The notes below the pieces were generated by a model. It was not told the origin of the DNA. It ran no database searches and saw only the letters and a program-made list of their open reading frames with translations. From Deltaproteobacteria bacterium (GTDB taxonomy: Bacteria > Myxococcota_A > Polyangia > HGW-17 > SLPX01): a stretch of 6,152 bases of DNA. Positions 4,771 to 6,152 of this stretch are shown one piece after another. Positions within the stretch are counted from its first letter, which is position 1. Each line of letters opens with the position of its first letter. A program made the translations under genes and the position numbers. The stretch is taken from assembly GCA_011390535.1 (NCBI GenBank), contig JAABSF010000180.1:1-6152 (forward strand). Direction: 5' to 3'.

Positions 4771-6152
4771 ATGAGCAAAGAACAGCTTGAACCATTTCAT
4801 CTGCGGTGCCTCGATCTTGTGGGGAGTGTGAGAGTGCGTTGGTTTTCTTTATTATGCGTTGCTTCTTTTTGGGTGGCCCTGCTGATGCTGACCGGCTGTC
4901 CGAACAAATCCAGGGTGGAGACCAGGGGAGGCGTGGGGGGGCAGTCTGAAAAAAAAGGCGCATCTTCCGGAAGTTCTAATGAGCCTCAAAGAACAGGAAT
5001 AATCACCGATGGGGAAGAGCAGAGATATGCGATCCCTCACCCCGCCCAAAAATACAACGATGCTGAACGATCCGGTGGCTTGTTGGAACAAGGAGAAGTT
5101 GTTCAGCGAGTCTATAATATGGTGAAACGTGAGTCGCGGGCGCAGAGGAAGTCGGTGCCGGGTATTGATAAGCGATTGGCGAGAATGGCGGCTGATTTTG
5201 CGCGGTTGCCGAAGGTCGCCCATACAGCTGATCGTGTGTTGGCTTTTTTGAATTCCAGCAGAGGGCTGTTGGAGCCTGTTCCGTTGATTCTCGTCATCTC
5301 GGCGAGTGACGGGACAGGAAAAGTGAGCATAGAGTTATTGGGAAAGAGGCTCTCTTCTGTGTTGGGGCCACGAACCTTTACCGGTATGGGAGCTGCGTTT
5401 TTGGAAGTAAAGAGAGGGGTTCATCGGTTGGTGTTAGCTCTACAAGAGTCTTTTATAGACACCGAACCCATACCCCGAAAGATGGATTGCGGAGAGAGCT
5501 TTGGGTTTACAGCGTGGGTTAAAGGGATGTTCAAAAATCCTTCCCTGGTGGTTACCCTGCCCGACGGGAACACCCACCATGAGGTTTTAAGCTTTGGGCA
5601 GAGGGGCAGCCTTGCCGTAAAACTAGACTTGGACAAAGGGCCGGGTAGATATCAGGTGGAGATCTTGGCTGATGGTAGGGCGGGGCCTACTGTTTTGGCT
5701 AATTTTCCCGTCTATTGTGGGGTTGACCCTCCTACAAGCGTTAAGTTCGCTAAACCTAAACAGCCTAAAGAGTCAACGGTCTCAGAAAATACCGACGTTA
5801 AAAAGTTAGAGAATTGGCTTATAAAAAAGACCAACGAAGAGAGGCGTAAAGTCGGGATAAAGCCACTGAAGAGGGTGGAAGTGCTGGTGAAGCTGGCAAG
5901 AATGCACAGCTCAGAGATGTGCAATACCGGGAGGTTTGGGCACATATCTCCTGTCACCGGCAGCGCCACCGACCGCCTTCGGGAAGCCGGCTACAAACCT
6001 CGAATCGTCGGTGAGAATGTGGCTCAAGCCGGAAACAAGGAAGCCGCTCATAGTGCTCTTATGGGTAGTCCAAGTCACAGAGCAAATATTCTTAGCCCAA
6101 AATTGACTCACATAGGAATCGGAGTTGTAATTTGTAGAGTCGGCGATGGTTC
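4771..6152 (+). CDS. CAP (SCP/YkwD-like) domain lipoprotein, 3' end outside window
   Basis: An open frame of 460 codons runs off the window end. A hydrophobic segment ending LMLTGC marks a lipoprotein signal peptide with lipidated Cys43 (numbering from ATG 4771). A Gly/Ser-rich tether follows. Residues 108-222 look like a decayed CAP domain (KRLARMAADFARL, then FTGMGAAF) without the catalytic-like residues. Residues 230-325 form a beta-rich region with Cys240 and Cys316 and the motif GPTVLANFPVY, a pattern I associate with myxobacterial CAP proteins. From about 346 a full CAP domain follows: LARMHSSEM, FGHISP, GENVAQAG and SPSHRANIL, with Glu382, His391, Glu415 and His436 at the positions of the family tetrad. 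CAP proteins are secreted; bacterial ones have unsettled roles, with no accepted enzyme activity. The start is uncertain: ATG 4771 lacks a good ribosome binding site, GTG 4834 has GGGGAG seven bases upstream and leaves a classical 21-residue signal peptide, and GTG 4717 follows AAGGA. Confidence 0.9.
   Translation, partial: MSKEQLEPFHLRCLDLVGSVRVRWFSLLCVASFWVALLMLTGCPNKSRVETRGGVGGQSEKKGASSGSSNEPQRTGIITDGEEQRYAIPHPAQKYNDAERSGGLLEQGEVVQRVYNMVKRESRAQRKSVPGIDKRLARMAADFARLPKVAHTADRVLAFLNSSRGLLEPVPLILVISASDGTGKVSIELLGKRLSSVLGPRTFTGMGAAFLEVKRGVHRLVLALQESFIDTEPIPRKMDCGESFGFTAWVKGMFKNPSLVVTLPDGNTHHEVLSFGQRGSLAVKLDLDKGPGRYQVEILADGRAGPTVLANFPVYCGVDPPTSVKFAKPKQPKESTVSENTDVKKLENWLIKKTNEERRKVGIKPLKRVEVLVKLARMHSSEMCNTGRFGHISPVTGSATDRLREAGYKPRIVGENVAQAGNKEAAHSALMGSPSHRANILSPKLTHIGIGVVICRVGDG

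Noticed and set aside
4452..4778. Minus-strand frame of 108 codons across the 11-nt array
   Set aside because: Its Lys/Asn/Gln repeat peptide is a by-product of the array (33 nt equals eleven codons), there is no ribosome binding site, and it runs antisense through the region expected to hold the CAP gene promoter.

Overview
The window reads as chromosomal DNA from a Gram-negative bacterium of the deltaproteobacterial/myxobacterial type. Three of the genes encode lipoproteins with a signal peptide ending in a lipobox. One of these carries what looks like an AgmX/PglI-type C-terminal domain. Another has the Asp/Gly-rich linker common on the surface lipoproteins of predatory and myxobacteria-like deltaproteobacteria. 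A third pairs a CAP domain with a central region ending in a PTVLANFPVY motif, which I associate with myxobacterial proteins. Base composition is moderate, not the very high GC of classical myxobacteria, so the lineage is an inference.

Layout: (1) 1-156, the 3' end of an unidentified + strand gene. (2) 295-1059, a Lys/Glu-rich lipoprotein behind a good sigma70-type promoter (184-211). (3) 1060-1442, a gene-poor spacer with three kinds of short repeats and a possible 22-residue hydrophobic peptide. (4) 1443-3578, a two-gene operon: a parallel beta-helix lipoprotein followed after 3 nt by a small protein with an N-terminal signal or anchor. (5) 3672-4298 on the minus strand, a MarC-family inner-membrane protein, convergent with the operon. 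(6) 4299-4770, a divergent intergenic region containing an exact 11-nt-period array of eleven T-tract units. (7) 4771-6152, a lipoprotein with a C-terminal CAP (SCP/YkwD-like) domain, cut by the window end.

Functionally this is a cell-envelope neighbourhood: every complete + strand gene has an export signal, and the one minus-strand gene is an integral membrane protein. No single pathway joins them, and only 1443-3578 looks like an operon. The best non-coding signal is the array at 4474-4594. Its T5 tracts repeat about once per helical turn, so the region upstream of the CAP lipoprotein gene is predicted to be intrinsically curved. I see no CRISPR array, tRNA, rRNA, complete insertion sequence or defence system.
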